Positions 8,814 to 18,550 of a stretch of 64,000 nt of DNA are shown piece after piece. A program made the position numbers and the translations under genes. A model generated the notes under the pieces. That model did not search any database, was not told the origin of the DNA, and saw only the letters and a program-made list of their open reading frames with translations. The stretch lies in contig NZ_NETJ01000006.1 of assembly GCF_002128405.1 (NCBI RefSeq), positions 1 to 64,000 of the forward strand, read 5' to 3'. How positions within the stretch are numbered: the first letter of the stretch is position 1; the number at the start of each line of letters is the position of its first letter. The stretch is from Gottfriedia solisilvae. Its GTDB lineage: Bacteria; Bacillota; Bacilli; Bacillales; Bacillaceae_G.

Positions 8814-10240
8814 ATGTATTATATATTGTTTCGGAATGTGTACCATTTGTTAAATCAGGAGGGCTTGCAGATGTTGCAGGTGCCCTCCCTAAATATTTAA
8901 ATAAACTAAATTTGAATGTACGTGTAATGCTTCCATTTTATTCTCAAATCCCCGCTAAATATCGCGAAGAAGCGAAATTAGTGAAAGAACTTGAGGTAAA
9001 ACTAGGCTGGAGAAATCAATATTGTGGTCTATATGAATTACAGGTTGAAGGATTGACTTATTATTTTATTGATAATGAGTACTATTTTAATCGTGATAAA
9101 TTATATGGACAATACGATGATGGAGAGCGCTTTGCGTTCTTTTCTATTGCAGCTATTGAATGTATTCGCGAGCTAGATTTTATACCTGATGTTGTTCATT
9201 GCCATGATTGGCATACAGCTATGATTCCATTTTTTATAAAGGAATATGGTGCACTAAAAGATTTAAATCCGGATTTAAAGTCAGTTTTTACGATTCACAA
9301 TTTGCAATTCCAAGGTGTTTTCCCAAAAATGGTAATGGATGATATTTTGGGCATTGATGAAGTATATTTCAACAATGATTATTTGAAATTTTATGATTGT
9401 ATCAACTTTATGAAGGCTGGCATTATTGCTAGTGATATAGTCACAACTGTAAGTCCAACTTATAAAGAAGAAATTAAACATGAGTTTTTTGGAGAGCAAT
9501 TAGATGGTCTTCTAAGGTCTCAAGACCATAAATTATTTGGAATTGTAAATGGGATTGATGAAACGATTTATAATCCAGCAACAGATTCAAAAATTCATAC
9601 GAATTATGATGAGTTTACAATTGAAAAGAAAGCTGAAAATAAAACGAAATTACAGGAATCATTAGCATTGCAAGTGGATGAAAATATTCCAATAATAGCT
9701 ATGGTCTCTCGTTTAACGAGTCAAAAAGGAATTGACTTGATTCAGCATGTATTTCCACAACTAATGGATCACAATGTGCAAGTCATTATTTTGGGTACTG
9801 GTGAAGAGGAATTTGAACATTTCTTTAAAGCGATGGAACATAATTATTATGATAAAGTAAGGTCTTATATCGGTTTTGACGAAAATTTTGCTCATCAGAT
9901 TTATGCAGGTGCTGATTTATTCCTTATGCCATCTTTATTTGAACCATGTGGATTAGGACAGTTGATCGCGATGAAATACGGCTGTGTGCCAATCGTTAGA
10001 GAAACTGGGGGCCTAAACGATACGGTCCAATCATATAATGAAAAGACGAAGAGCGGTAATGGTTTTTCTTTCAGTAACTATAATGCACACGATATGCTTT
10101 TTACAATCGAACGTGCGCTTACTATTTATAACCAAAAACAACATCGAAAAGCGGTTCTTAAAAATGCTATGAATCGAGACTCAAGCTGGTTGCAGTCTGC
10201 AAAAGAGTATACAAAACTATATTTGCAATCTACAAAGTAA
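8807..10240 (+). CDS. glgA: Glycogen synthase (ADP-glucose type)
   Basis: A GT5-family enzyme that adds glucose from ADP-glucose to the growing alpha-1,4 chain. The 477-aa protein has the [13 protein letters not shown] donor-binding loop near residue 18, [16 protein letters not shown] and the C-terminal [12 protein letters not shown] segment with the family's catalytic glutamate. The start is GTG 8807, inside the end of glgD, with AAGGAG ten bases upstream. Fourth gene of the glycogen operon. Confidence 0.95.
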   Translation: MVNVLYIVSECVPFVKSGGLADVAGALPKYLNKLNLNVRVMLPFYSQIPAKYREEAKLVKELEVKLGWRNQYCGLYELQVEGLTYYFIDNEYYFNRDKLYGQYDDGERFAFFSIAAIECIRELDFIPDVVHCHDWHTAMIPFFIKEYGALKDLNPDLKSVFTIHNLQFQGVFPKMVMDDILGIDEVYFNNDYLKFYDCINFMKAGIIASDIVTTVSPTYKEEIKHEFFGEQLDGLLRSQDHKLFGIVNGIDETIYNPATDSKIHTNYDEFTIEKKAENKTKLQESLALQVDENIPIIAMVSRLTSQKGIDLIQHVFPQLMDHNVQVIILGTGEEEFEHFFKAMEHNYYDKVRSYIGFDENFAHQIYAGADLFLMPSLFEPCGLGQLIAMKYGCVPIVRETGGLNDTVQSYNEKTKSGNGFSFSNYNAHDMLFTIERALTIYNQKQHRKAVLKNAMNRDSSWLQSAKEYTKLYLQSTK

Positions 10241-10263
10241 ATCATTTAAGGCGAGGTGGTTCC

Positions 10264-12672
10264 ATGTTTTCTAGTGTGGAGGAGTTTGAATGGAATTATA
10301 AAGAAAAACTAGAAAGTATGCATGGAAAAAGTATTTCTGAAAGTTCTATTCAAGAACAATATGAAACGCTTGGAACAATGATTCGAGAATATATAAGCGA
10401 AGATTGGTTGGCTACAAGTGAACAGTATCGTTTGGAACGAAAAAAACAAGTGTACTACTTATCTATTGAGTTCCTTTTAGGAAAACTTTTGAAGAGTAAT
10501 TTAATTCATCTAGGACTAAGAGAATTATGTGAATCTGGTCTGAATAAGCTTGGAATATCGCTAGCTACATTAGAGGAATTTGAAAGCGATGCAGGACTTG
10601 GAAATGGAGGACTAGGAAGATTAGCTGCCTGTTTCCTAGATTCATTAGCTTCTCAGAATTTACCAGGTCATGGATGTGGCATTCGCTACAAACATGGCCT
10701 ATTCGACCAAAAAATAGTTGATGGGTATCAAGTTGAACTTCCTGAGCAGTGGCTGAAGTATGGGAATGTCTGGGAAGTTAGAAGAGATGATCAATCAATT
10801 GATGTGTTATTTGGAGGAGAAGTTGAAGCATATAAGAGTAAAGATCGTTTAGAGTTTCGTGTACATGGAGCTGAGGCAATAAAGGCTGTTCCTTATGACT
10901 TACCAATCATCGGCTATCATACAAATACTGTAAATACTTTAAGACTTTGGAGTGCTGAAGCTTCTTCTCATTCTTCTAATAAATCTTTGATGAAATATAA
11001 GCGGGAAGCAGAAGCAGTTTCGGAATTCTTATATCCTGATGATACGCATGACGAAGGGAAAATTTTACGATTAAAGCAGCAGTACTTTTTAGTTTCTGCA
11101 AGTATACAAAGAATAGTAGATTCATATAAAGAACAATATGGTGATATTCGTAAGTTTCATCATGAAATTGCTATTCATGTGAACGATACTCATCCTGTAT
11201 TGGCTATTCCTGAGTTAATGAGAATTTTAATAGATATTGAAAAGCTCTCTTGGGAAGAAGCATGGGAGATTACTACACAAACAATCTCATACACGAACCA
11301 TACCACATTATCAGAAGCACTTGAGAAGTGGAGAATTGATTTATTTCAGCCATTGCTTCCAAGAATTTATATGATTGTTGAAGAAATTAATGAGAGATAT
11401 TGCAAAGAGTTGTGGAAGAAATATCCTGGTGATTGGCGTCGTATAGAAAATATGGCCATAATTGCTCATGGAGTTGTCAAAATGGCCCATTTAGCAATTG
11501 TGGGAAGTAAAAGTGTTAATGGCGTAGCCGAAATTCATACAGAAATTTTAAAGCAAAGAGAAATGAAGTTATTTTACGAATATGAACCAGCTAAATTTAA
11601 TAATAAAACCAATGGAATCACTCATAGGCGATGGTTACTCCAATGTAACCCAGAGTTAAGTGGTCTAATTAGGGACTCGATTGGTGATGACTGGATCTAT
11701 GAACCAACGCAATTAGATAATCTATTAAAATATGAAAATGATGAATCTTTTTTAAATGAATTGATGCTAGTTAAGAAAAAAAGAAAAGAAGTATTAGAAA
11801 ACTATGTTCATTACACTAATGGAATTGCTTTAGATACGGATTCAATTTTTGATATTCAAGTGAAGCGAATGCATGCATATAAGCGTCAGTTATTGAATGT
11901 TTTTCACATAATGTATTTATATAATAGATTAAAAGAGGATTCGCATTTTAAAATGCATCCGAGGACATTCATATTTGGTGCAAAAGCGTCCCCAGGGTAT
12001 TATTACGCGAAAAAAATAATAAAACTTATCCATTCTGTTGCTAATATTGTCAATAATGATCGTTATATTAATCAATTCATTAAAGTCATATTTGTTGAAA
12101 ATTATCGAGTTTCATTAGGCGAAATGATTTTTCCAGCAGCAGATGTTAGTGAACAAATTTCAACTGCAAGTAAGGAAGCCTCAGGAACTGGCAATATGAA
12201 ATTTATGATGAATGGCGCATTAACAATTGGAACATTAGATGGTGCGAATATTGAAATTTTAAGAGAAGTTGGTGAGAATAATATATTTACGTTTGGACTG
12301 ACGGCTGATGAGGTGTTAAATTATTATCAGCATGGTGGGTACAAAAGTAGTGACTATTATCACCACGATTCTCGTATTAAAAAAGTTCTTGATCAGTTAC
12401 TTTATGGACTATTTCCATTACCAAGAGTTGAATTTGAAGAAATATTTGATTCACTTATGTCATATAATGATGAATATTTCTTACTAAGAGATTTTTCATC
12501 ATATGTAAAAGCGCATGATAAAATAAATCATTCTTACCAGAATAAACGAGAGTGGGCTACAAAAAGCCTATATAATGTAGCGAAATCAGGTTTCTTTACA
12601 AGTGATCGTACAATTCGTGAGTATGCATCTGATATTTGGAATATACAGCAAAGAAGTTTTCATCATTCCTAA
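10264..12672 (+). CDS. glgP: Glycogen phosphorylase
   Basis: GT35 enzyme that releases glucose-1-phosphate from glycogen using phosphate and PLP. The 802-aa protein has SDAGLGNGGLGRLA in the N-terminal half and the PLP-lysine motif SGTGNMKFMMNG, with the lysine at 646. It is the last gene of the operon, 23 bp after glgA and preceded by GGCGAGGTGG. Synthesis and breakdown enzymes are therefore made from one transcript, so flux must be controlled at the enzyme level. Confidence 0.96.
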   Translation: MFSSVEEFEWNYKEKLESMHGKSISESSIQEQYETLGTMIREYISEDWLATSEQYRLERKKQVYYLSIEFLLGKLLKSNLIHLGLRELCESGLNKLGISLATLEEFESDAGLGNGGLGRLAACFLDSLASQNLPGHGCGIRYKHGLFDQKIVDGYQVELPEQWLKYGNVWEVRRDDQSIDVLFGGEVEAYKSKDRLEFRVHGAEAIKAVPYDLPIIGYHTNTVNTLRLWSAEASSHSSNKSLMKYKREAEAVSEFLYPDDTHDEGKILRLKQQYFLVSASIQRIVDSYKEQYGDIRKFHHEIAIHVNDTHPVLAIPELMRILIDIEKLSWEEAWEITTQTISYTNHTTLSEALEKWRIDLFQPLLPRIYMIVEEINERYCKELWKKYPGDWRRIENMAIIAHGVVKMAHLAIVGSKSVNGVAEIHTEILKQREMKLFYEYEPAKFNNKTNGITHRRWLLQCNPELSGLIRDSIGDDWIYEPTQLDNLLKYENDESFLNELMLVKKKRKEVLENYVHYTNGIALDTDSIFDIQVKRMHAYKRQLLNVFHIMYLYNRLKEDSHFKMHPRTFIFGAKASPGYYYAKKIIKLIHSVANIVNNDRYINQFIKVIFVENYRVSLGEMIFPAADVSEQISTASKEASGTGNMKFMMNGALTIGTLDGANIEILREVGENNIFTFGLTADEVLNYYQHGGYKSSDYYHHDSRIKKVLDQLLYGLFPLPRVEFEEIFDSLMSYNDEYFLLRDFSSYVKAHDKINHSYQNKREWATKSLYNVAKSGFFTSDRTIREYASDIWNIQQRSFHHS

Positions 12673-12699
12673 CCTCCTTTTTGTTTTAAGGAGGTTTTT
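12671..12699 (+). terminator. Terminator of the glg operon
   Basis: AACCTCC pairs with GGAGGTT, followed by TTTT, directly after the glgP stop codon. Confidence 0.8.
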
Positions 12700-12731
12700 C
12701 ACATAATAGTGAAACAGAAAGGGGAGTTAAG

Positions 12732-13529
12732 TTGAAATTCCTTTCAGTTGATTACGATCTTGCTTTAGAATTAGTACAGTGTTGTATACAGACTTATAAA
12801 CAGTGGGAAAATGATGGGAAATTTATGGTACCAGCAAATTACTCACTAGTTTGTGGATTTAAAGCTTGTGCAATTATTGAGATGGAGTGGTTTGGATATG
12901 TTATTGAAAATGAAAACTCACTCATTATTGCCTTTAGAGGAACAAAATCTGACTTAGATTGGCTAGCGGATTTAAAGGTTGAACAAGAATTATTTCCTTA
13001 TGCAATGAACAGTGGTAGTGTACATTCTGGATTTCTATCTATTTATAAATCTTGTAGAGAAGTATTGTTAGAAATTGTAAAAGAAAGAGCAACCAATAAA
13101 AAAGTATATATAACAGGTCATAGCTTAGGTGGCTCTCTCGCTACTTTATTTGGGTTTGAGTTAGCAATGACCAACTTATGTACTCCGAATGTGTATAGTT
13201 TTGGAGCACCAAAGGTTGGAAATAAACAATTCAAAGAGAAATATGATGAATTTGTTCGACAAAGTATAAGATTCGTTAATATTTATGATGTTGTCCCACT
13301 CAGTCCACCATTTAAAGTTGAAATCAAGCCACTAAATCTATATTTAGAATATTTACACGTTCAGCAGGCTATAACATTCGCGATCAATAAGGGTTCGATT
13401 ACAAAAAGTCACAATATCATGACATATGTAGATGGTGTTAATAAGATGAAGCTTAAATATGACTATACACCAACCTTTACGTTTAAATTCCGTGATGAAG
13501 AAGAACTATTGATAGAGCAAACAAAATGA
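12732..13529 (+). CDS. Class 3 lipase-family alpha/beta hydrolase
   Basis: A 265-aa cytosolic-looking protein (no signal peptide) of the fungal-type lipase_3 family. Nucleophile Ser131 lies in TGHSLGG, the acid is probably Asp186 in IYDVVPLSPP, and the histidine is probably His227 in KSHNIM. IIAFRGT near 65-71 is the usual oxyanion-side strand. The start is TTG 12732 with GGGGAG six bases upstream. It forms its own unit between the glg terminator and a shared downstream terminator. The substrate is not known. Confidence 0.85.
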   Translation: MKFLSVDYDLALELVQCCIQTYKQWENDGKFMVPANYSLVCGFKACAIIEMEWFGYVIENENSLIIAFRGTKSDLDWLADLKVEQELFPYAMNSGSVHSGFLSIYKSCREVLLEIVKERATNKKVYITGHSLGGSLATLFGFELAMTNLCTPNVYSFGAPKVGNKQFKEKYDEFVRQSIRFVNIYDVVPLSPPFKVEIKPLNLYLEYLHVQQAITFAINKGSITKSHNIMTYVDGVNKMKLKYDYTPTFTFKFRDEEELLIEQTK

Positions 13530-13553
13530 ACACAATCATATCTATTTTTAACT

Positions 13554-13594
13554 GAAAAAAAGAAGATCCACTTATAGTGGATCTTCTTTTTTAT
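13554..13594. terminator. Bidirectional terminator between the lipase and AIM24-like genes
   Basis: AAAGAAGATCCAC pairs with GTGGATCTTCTTT around TTATA, with A and T runs on either side, so it serves both convergent genes. Confidence 0.9.
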
Positions 13595-13602
13595 ATTTAA
13601 AA

Positions 13603-14391
13603 TTAATCATTACCGTCTAATAAGTTTCCAATTCCTCCAAGGATGCTTCCTTCACCGCTTGATGAAGAAGGTAAATACTGACCAATTCTTGATGCTAATC
13701 TTGCTAATGTTAATGATTGAACCCAAATCGTTCCAGGTCCTTGTAATGTAGCGAAGAATAATCCTTCACCGCCAAATAGTGCAGTTTTTACATTTCCAAC
13801 ATACTCGATTTCATAGTTTACATCACCAGTAAAGGCAACAATACAACCAGTATCAATTTTTACTTTTTCGCCAGGTTGAAGCGTTTTTTGATAAATTGAA
13901 CCGCCTGCATGCAAGAAAGCAAGGCCATCACCTTCAACCTTTTGCATAATAAAACCTTCTCCACCAAAAAGACCTGTACTTAATTTTTTACGGAACTCAA
14001 TACCAACTGAAACGCCTTTTGCAGCAGCTAAAAACGAGTCCTTCTGACAAATCACTTTATTTCCATACTCCTGTAAGTCTAATGGTATGATAGACCCTGG
14101 GTAGGGGGCAGAAAAGCTAACTGTTTTAAGACTATTAGCGTTATTTGTAAAGCTCGTCATGAACAAGCTTTCACCTGTTACTAAGCGTTTACCAGCACCT
14201 ACTAATTTCCCAAAAAGACCACCTGATTGTGGAGATCCATCCCCAAAAATTGTTTCAAGATCGATGCCGTCATCCATCATCATCATTGCGCCAGCTTCAG
14301 CAACAACACTTTCTTTTGGATCTAGTTCAACTTGAACAAACTGCATATCATGTCCGTGGATTTTGTATGTAACTTCATGTGCTTTTCTCAT
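13603..14391 (-). CDS. TIGR00266/AIM24-family protein
   Basis: A 262-aa protein of the AIM24/TIGR00266 family. It is nearly all beta strand with many glycines (SVGIEFRKKLSTGLFGGEGF and LFGGEGLFFATL are typical), suggesting a beta-sandwich or trimeric barrel. AGAMMMMDDGID near the N-terminus is a family hallmark. It has no signal peptide. The C-terminus ends in a Gly/Ser-rich tail (SSSSGEGSILGGIG). The biochemical role is unknown. SD AGGAGG lies nine bases before ATG. Single-gene unit. Confidence 0.85.
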   Translation of the reverse strand: MRKAHEVTYKIHGHDMQFVQVELDPKESVVAEAGAMMMMDDGIDLETIFGDGSPQSGGLFGKLVGAGKRLVTGESLFMTSFTNNANSLKTVSFSAPYPGSIIPLDLQEYGNKVICQKDSFLAAAKGVSVGIEFRKKLSTGLFGGEGFIMQKVEGDGLAFLHAGGSIYQKTLQPGEKVKIDTGCIVAFTGDVNYEIEYVGNVKTALFGGEGLFFATLQGPGTIWVQSLTLARLASRIGQYLPSSSSGEGSILGGIGNLLDGND

Positions 14392-14612
14392 TTTTACATT
14401 CCTCCTAAAGAATAAATATACAACTTTTTTAATACTAATTTCTAGGTTTTTATTAAAAAAATAACCAAAATTTTACATAGTTCTATGTTCTATTATGACT
14501 TAATATAACAGAAAAAAATCATAATAAAACCTTACAATATCTATCTATATTTTAAATGATAAATTGTATGAATTATATAAAAATTTTACCAGAAAATGAG
14601 ATTTAGTATCAT

Positions 14613-14641
14613 TGACGCTTATTTTTATATATGATATATTT
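14613..14641 (+). promoter_or_regulatory. Extended -10 sigma-A promoter of the cold-shock gene
   Basis: TTGACG (14613-14618), 17 bp, then TGATATATT with TATATT at 14636-14641 and the extended TG two bases earlier. The start near 14648 would give a leader of about 218 nt before the csp ATG. Confidence 0.6.
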
Positions 14642-14865
14642 AAATTACTATTAACTGCATATTCATTTGAAGGTAAGAAATTAACGATCCATTTGCACTA
14701 CAAAATTTTTAGTACTGCTCATATTTTTCTTTGTCTTGGAAAGAAGTAATGACCACTTTCAATGTTGTAGCAATCTTAACTTGATTGACAATGACGTTCT
14801 TTTTCTTAATCCCTCTTTATGCACGTTTTAATAGTGTATAAATGTATTTCTAGGAGGTATTATCG
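14642..14865 (+). promoter_or_regulatory. Long 5' leader of the cold-shock gene
   Basis: About 220 nt between the promoter and the csp start. Long leaders that refold at low temperature are a known feature of cspA-type mRNAs; whether this one does so is inferred. A TTGACA at 14785-14790 lacks a good -10 partner. The SD AGGAGGT sits at 14852-14858. Confidence 0.45.
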
Positions 14866-15066
14866 ATGGAATTCGGTAAAGTTAAATGGTTTAACAGCGA
14901 AAAAGGATTTGGATTCATCCAAACTGAAGGTGGAAACGACGTATTCGTACACTTCTCTGCTATTCAAGGCGAAGGTTTCAAAACTTTAGAAGAAGGTCAA
15001 GAAGTTAGCTTCGAAATCATCGAAGGTAACCGTGGACCACAAGCTGCTAACGTAAACAAAAAATAA
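14866..15066 (+). CDS. Cold-shock protein, CspB/CspD type
   Basis: A 66-aa single cold-shock domain that binds single-stranded nucleic acid as an RNA chaperone. The RNP1 motif KGFGFIQ and RNP2 motif VFVHFS are both intact, and [12 protein letters not shown] is the family signature. Paralogue assignment (CspB, CspC or CspD) is not possible from one sequence. Codons are highly biased, as expected for an abundant protein. Confidence 0.96.
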   Translation: MEFGKVKWFNSEKGFGFIQTEGGNDVFVHFSAIQGEGFKTLEEGQEVSFEIIEGNRGPQAANVNKK

Positions 15067-15080
15067 TTTTTGTTATGTCT

Positions 15081-15108
15081 AAGGCATCCTCTTGTAGGGT
15101 GCCTTTTT
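15081..15108 (+). terminator. Terminator of the cold-shock gene
   Basis: AAGGCATCCT pairs with AGGGTGCCTT around CTTGT, followed by a T run. Confidence 0.85.
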
Positions 15109-15178
15109 ATTTATGAAACTAGTAATCTATTCATTTCCTCCAATCCACGAAAAGTGTAAAGATGACGTTTTCTAAATA

Positions 15179-15207
15179 AAAACACGCATTTTAAAAATGC
15201 GTGTTTT
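15179..15207 (-). terminator. Terminator of yteA
   Basis: AAAACACGCATTT pairs with AAATGCGTGTTTT; read on the minus strand it closes the yteA unit. Confidence 0.8.
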
Positions 15208-15216
15208 ATGTGAATA

Positions 15217-15969
15217 TTAATATTTGTCTATGTCCTTTGCATCGATGCTATCCAATTCTCCATTTAGTGCTTGTTCTTCATAATCATCTAGTTCTCTTTC
15301 ATATTGTTCATGTTTTTTTGTTGGATAGACTGTTCGATTATTTCCATATATATCTGTTCCGATAAAATTCTCAAACTCTTCCACATAACCGACGTTTTCA
15401 TAACTTTCAGTGTATGTGTCATCATATTCCTGAATATTGTTAAATTCAAAATCTGATGGCGTTTGAGAGCTTCCATATCGTTCTACAGCTTGTAATGAAT
15501 CTTCAGCGTCGAACATCATTGATCGATCTTTTTTATCCCTAGCAAATGGTGGAGTTAGAACTTCTTCTTCAATTGGACGATCGTACTCTCTATTGGAACT
15601 AGAAATATGTTGATCATGAGCATGTTCAATCATTGTTTTAGCTGTTGGGAGTGCTTCTAGTCGGTCAAATGGAATTTCTTCACCACTTACTTCACAAATC
15701 CCATATGTCCCATTTTCAATTTTTTGTAAAGCAGCATCAACATCAACTAATTCATTTCTTAGGTGTTCGTGAAGTGCAATATCTTTTTCACGTTCAAATA
15801 ATTCTGTACCTAAATCACCTGGGTGATTATCTGCAAGAGAAAGCTCATCAACAGAGTCTCTTAATGAGTAAGGTGTAAACGCAGGGTCTTCAAGTCTCTC
15901 TTGTATATGTTTTTTCTGCTCTAAAAGATTGGATTTTAATGTTTGAAGCTGTGTTTGTGAAAGCATCAT
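15217..15969 (-). CDS. yteA: YteA family sporulation protein, DksA/TraR-like
   Basis: A 250-aa hydrophilic protein of the YteA family. An N-terminal coiled coil is followed by a DksA/TraR-like region (YGICEVSGEEIPFDRL). Only one of the cysteines that would bind zinc in DksA remains, so the finger is degenerate. The C-terminal half is rich in Asp, Glu and Tyr. The start at 15969 was chosen because AAAGGGGG lies a few bases upstream; the in-frame ATG 36 bp earlier has no SD and lies in an 18-bp palindrome. It is grouped with sporulation proteins in Bacillus, but its exact function is unknown. Confidence 0.8.
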   Translation of the reverse strand: MMLSQTQLQTLKSNLLEQKKHIQERLEDPAFTPYSLRDSVDELSLADNHPGDLGTELFEREKDIALHEHLRNELVDVDAALQKIENGTYGICEVSGEEIPFDRLEALPTAKTMIEHAHDQHISSSNREYDRPIEEEVLTPPFARDKKDRSMMFDAEDSLQAVERYGSSQTPSDFEFNNIQEYDDTYTESYENVGYVEEFENFIGTDIYGNNRTVYPTKKHEQYERELDDYEEQALNGELDSIDAKDIDKY

Positions 15970-16065
15970 GCTCCCCCTTTTCAATAAATGGATATGGCTA
16001 TCCATATTTTGTTCAAAAAGGAGGAAAACATGAGTTAAGTTTTTTGAGGAATTGAATCGACTTAC

Positions 16066-16989
16066 TTAGGAAAGAATATTTCCAATTATTAATCCGATTA
16101 CGATTAGAAAGCCCATTATTGTATTTGTCTTTGCTGTAGCAGCCATTGCCGGCATCATTTCAATTGGTTCAGTTTTACCAATAAATCCTTTAGTTGCTTT
16201 AATTGCTAAAGGTATGCTTAGTAATGAAATAAGAACAAATGGCGTCATCAATTTTGCAATGACAAATGCTACAACTAAAGCATATGCAACTACAAACATT
16301 GAACCGATAAAAATAATTGAATTTTTTTTGCCTAATAAGATAACAAGTGTTTTTCGTCCATTTTCCTTGTCGTTATCTAAGTCACGAATATTGTTTGCTG
16401 TTAATATTGCACCGATTGTAATTGAAGTTGGTAATGATAGTAACAATATTTTTGTTGGTACACTACCAGCTTGGATATAGTAAGTAATTCCGATAATCAC
16501 GACACCCATAAAAAATCCAGCAACTAACTCGCCAAATGGAGTGTAAGCAATTGGGTATGGCCCCCCAGTGTATAAATAAGCTGCTGTCATACAAATTATT
16601 CCAATTACTGCGATCCACCAGCTGCTTTGCATACAAATATAAATACCTAAAAGGACTGAAATACCAAAAAAAGTAAAAGCTAGCTGTAATACAGTTGAGG
16701 GCTTAATTCCATCTCTTACAATTGCTCCGCCAATACCGACTGAGCCTTCATGGTCTAAACCTCTCTTATAATCATAATACTCATTAATCATGTTAGCAGC
16801 TGCTTGAATTAATAAACTTGCTACAAGCATTGCAATAAATAAAAGTGTATGAAATGAATCATCAATATGTGCCAATATTGAACCTATCGCAACAGGAATG
16901 AAGGCTGCGGTTAATGTATGTGGTCTTAATAAATTCCACCATGTTCGAAAACCTGTTGAGGAGGTTGGAGATTGAATAGTTGGTTGCAT
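16066..16989 (-). CDS. menA: 1,4-dihydroxy-2-naphthoate polyprenyltransferase
   Basis: MenA is an integral membrane UbiA-family enzyme that joins a polyprenyl diphosphate to 1,4-dihydroxy-2-naphthoate, giving demethylmenaquinone. The protein is about 307 aa with eight to nine membrane helices. The first Asp-rich motif appears as NMINEYYDYKRG and the second as NNIRDLDNDKENG. The start is placed at the second ATG because AAGGAGG is nine bases before it and touches the first. The gene is divergent from menF, the first gene of the men operon, with about 155 bp between the starts. Confidence 0.95.
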   Translation of the reverse strand: MQPTIQSPTSSTGFRTWWNLLRPHTLTAAFIPVAIGSILAHIDDSFHTLLFIAMLVASLLIQAAANMINEYYDYKRGLDHEGSVGIGGAIVRDGIKPSTVLQLAFTFFGISVLLGIYICMQSSWWIAVIGIICMTAAYLYTGGPYPIAYTPFGELVAGFFMGVVIIGITYYIQAGSVPTKILLLSLPTSITIGAILTANNIRDLDNDKENGRKTLVILLGKKNSIIFIGSMFVVAYALVVAFVIAKLMTPFVLISLLSIPLAIKATKGFIGKTEPIEMMPAMAATAKTNTIMGFLIVIGLIIGNILS

Positions 16990-17068
16990 ATTTAACATCC
17001 TCCTTATTTATATTATTTGAAAATGTAGATCGTTTTAGTTTAAAAAAGTATGGACGAACTTCATAAAA

Positions 17069-17097
17069 TTGACAGTCTACATTCATCGTTGTATCTT
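17069..17097 (+). promoter_or_regulatory. Sigma-A promoter of the men operon
   Basis: TTGACA at 17069-17074 and TATCTT at 17092-17097 are 17 bp apart. The start would lie near 17104, about 40 bp before menF. Confidence 0.65.
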
Positions 17098-17143
17098 TAG
17101 TTATATCATGTATTTACGTATATTAAAGCTAGGGGGAACTGTT

Positions 17144-18550
17144 ATGCTTAGAACAGGTCAACTGGAATCGATCGCTTACTTCGAGCAATCACTTCAGAAG
17201 GCAAAAGCTTGTTCAAAACGCTTTATTTGTAAAGTGGATAAAATAATGAATATTCATCCCCTAAGTGTTTACCATTTTTATCATAAATTGGGTTTTACTG
17301 AACGCTTTTATTGGTCAAACCAAGAAAATTCGTTAATTCTCACAGGAATCGGTACTTTAGTTCCTTTTCATCATAGTACAGAAGAACAGTATTCTGCAAT
17401 AGAAAAAGAATGGAAACGCTTTGGAGAGGAAGTGTATATCGAGCAAGAGAATTGCTTTGGTACTGGACCTTTGGCTCTTGGGGGTTTCTCTTTTTTTGAA
17501 ACTTACAAACATGACCATGATTGGAAGGAATTTGGTACATCACATTTCTTTGTTCCAAAGTTAATGATAACCGTTACACAAGAGGGGACATTTATTACAT
17601 CTAATTATGAAATTAATGCACAAACTACTTTAGAGGATTTGTTAAGTCAATATAAACAATATGATGACTATTTAGAGCAATACGGCATGAAACAACCAAC
17701 ATTTACTCAATCTGAATGTATCCAAAAGGATGAGTTTGAACCAAATGAATGGATTCAAAGTGTGAAAACAGCCATCGGGCAAATGAAGGATGAACAATTG
17801 GAAAAAGTTGTTTTAAATCGTACATTAAATGCGACATTCTCATCTGAAGTAAATTCATCAAAAGTAATTTACGAACTTGAAGCAACAAGAAATGTTAATT
17901 ATGTCATTACCTATCAACTAAAAGATACTGTATTTATCAGTGCAACGCCGGAAAGATTGATTGCAAAAAAGAAAAATACAGTTTCTTCAATGTGCCTTGC
18001 AGGATCTGCTGCTAAAGGAATAACAAAAGAAGAAAATAGCGAGGCAGCTAATTGGTTATTAAATAGTAAGAAGAATAATGACGAACATGCTTTTGTCGTA
18101 AATTATATAAAAGAAACACTTCGACTATATTGTGATCAGTTAACGATACCAAGCTCACCTAGAATTATGGCTACAAAAAGCTTATTGCATCTTTTTACGC
18201 CAGTCGAGGGCACTATTTTACAACACGTTTCGATCTTCAAATTAATTCAAGCATTACATCCAACACCAGCACTTGGGGGATTTCCAAAGGAGGTTGCTTG
18301 TAAACTAATTCGCGAGCTCGAGCCAATTGAACGAGGATGGTATGGAGCACCAATTGGTTGGATTGATTTAAATGGCAATGGTGATTTTGCTGTTGGAATA
18401 CGAAGTGCATTAGTGAAAGCAAATAAAGCGAAATTATATGCTGGCTGTGGAATCGTACAAGATTCAAAACCGGAAGAGGAGTTTTACGAAACTGGTGTGA
18501 AGTTTCTACCGATGCTTAATGCATTAGGAGGGTTACGAAATGAAAGATAA
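17144..18550 (+). CDS. menF: Isochorismate synthase
   Basis: Converts chorismate to isochorismate, the first step of menaquinone synthesis. The 468-aa protein has the chorismate-binding fold in its C-terminal half. Motifs include FISATPERLI, CLAGSAAKG, HLFTPVEG, HPTPALGGFPK and ERGWYGAPIGW, which hold the Mg2+ and chorismate ligands. The start at ATG 17144 follows AGGGGGA. It overlaps menD by 11 bp. Confidence 0.95.
   Translation: MLRTGQLESIAYFEQSLQKAKACSKRFICKVDKIMNIHPLSVYHFYHKLGFTERFYWSNQENSLILTGIGTLVPFHHSTEEQYSAIEKEWKRFGEEVYIEQENCFGTGPLALGGFSFFETYKHDHDWKEFGTSHFFVPKLMITVTQEGTFITSNYEINAQTTLEDLLSQYKQYDDYLEQYGMKQPTFTQSECIQKDEFEPNEWIQSVKTAIGQMKDEQLEKVVLNRTLNATFSSEVNSSKVIYELEATRNVNYVITYQLKDTVFISATPERLIAKKKNTVSSMCLAGSAAKGITKEENSEAANWLLNSKKNNDEHAFVVNYIKETLRLYCDQLTIPSSPRIMATKSLLHLFTPVEGTILQHVSIFKLIQALHPTPALGGFPKEVACKLIRELEPIERGWYGAPIGWIDLNGNGDFAVGIRSALVKANKAKLYAGCGIVQDSKPEEEFYETGVKFLPMLNALGGLRNER

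Noticed and set aside
15970-16005. Longer yteA start at the upstream in-frame ATG
   Set aside because: That ATG lies in the palindrome at 15988-16005 and lacks an SD, while AAAGGGGG is well placed for the start at 15969.
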